Below are positions 15,099 through 15,184 of a stretch of DNA of 15,184 bases, piece by piece (within the stretch, counting starts at the first letter, position 1; every line of letters starts with the position of its first letter). The notes under the pieces are model-generated. The model saw only the letters and a list, made by a program, of their open reading frames with translations, was not told the DNA's origin and searched no databases. The stretch covers positions 43,889 to 59,072 of the forward strand of contig DGQK01000060.1 in the NCBI GenBank assembly GCA_002390745.1, given 5' to 3'. A program made the position numbers and the translations under genes. Origin of the DNA: Bacteroidetes bacterium UBA4416 (lineage in GTDB: Bacteria; Bacteroidota; Bacteroidia; B-17B0; Aurantibacillaceae).

Positions 15099-15184
15099 AT
15101 TCTCTCATTTGCGAAACCTGTTGTGTATACCGCGAAAGGTATTCTTTCTTTCGCGAAGCCTGTTGTGTTTATCAGGAAAAGCCT
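15099..15184 (+). repeat. Imperfect 42-base tandem repeat, running off the window end
   Basis: Bases 15099-15140 and 15141-15182 align without gaps at about 32 of 42 positions. The best conserved part is GCGAArCCTGTTGTGT (15111-15126 and 15153-15168), differing at one base. Within the pair, CGCGAAAG (15131-15138) and CTTTCGCG (15148-15155) form a perfect 8-bp inverted repeat with a 9-base loop. More copies may follow outside the window. No gene covers it. Confidence 0.65.

Noticed and set aside
15099..15184. CRISPR array
   Set aside because: Two imperfect abutting copies with no unique spacers between conserved repeats and no cas genes; a tandem repeat explains it better.

Overview
The window looks like chromosomal DNA of a Bacteroidota bacterium, most likely on the Chitinophagales/Cytophagales side of the phylum, with roughly 50% GC. 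The evidence is a type IX secretion (T9SS) type B sorting domain, a PorP/SprF protein, a PorE-like OmpA protein, a LytTR two-component pair with a Reg_prop sensor, a Crp/Fnr regulator with the phylum's usual helix, and upstream motifs of the Bacteroidota TAnnTTTG kind. All convincing genes lie on the + strand. No tRNA, rRNA, transposase, integrase or CRISPR array was seen.

Region 1 (1-3483) is a tight three-gene cluster: the C-terminal end of a large surface protein (Ig-like repeat plus gliding/T9SS type B C-terminal domain), a PorP/SprF outer membrane protein, and a TPR/PD40/OmpA lipoprotein-like periplasmic protein. This is a cargo-plus-export-partner module. Region 2 (3736-6146) holds a DUF3050 protein whose residues match the ligand pattern of heme-oxygenase-like di-iron enzymes, and an exported serine hydrolase of the class C beta-lactamase fold with an NTF2-like N-terminal domain.

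Region 3 (6423-7513) pairs a Crp/Fnr regulator with a small SRPBCC protein. The gap between them carries a near-consensus FNR-type palindrome overlapping a plausible promoter. Region 4 (7514-9430) has a strong intrinsic terminator, possibly closing a small RNA, a perfect 19-bp palindrome over the next start codon, and a GNAT-nitrilase fusion enzyme.

Region 5 (9430-13370) is a LytTR response regulator followed by a large propeller-type sensor histidine kinase, preceded by the best promoter in the window. Region 6 (13371-15184) has a 595-base AT-rich gap with short repeats, a stand-alone LytTR protein, an unrecognised helical protein, and at the window edge an imperfect 42-base tandem repeat with an internal hairpin that runs off the end.

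The most interesting leads are the di-iron ligand set in the DUF3050 protein, the FNR-like site next to a regulator with the matching recognition helix, the palindrome at the GNAT-nitrilase start, and the repeat at the right edge.
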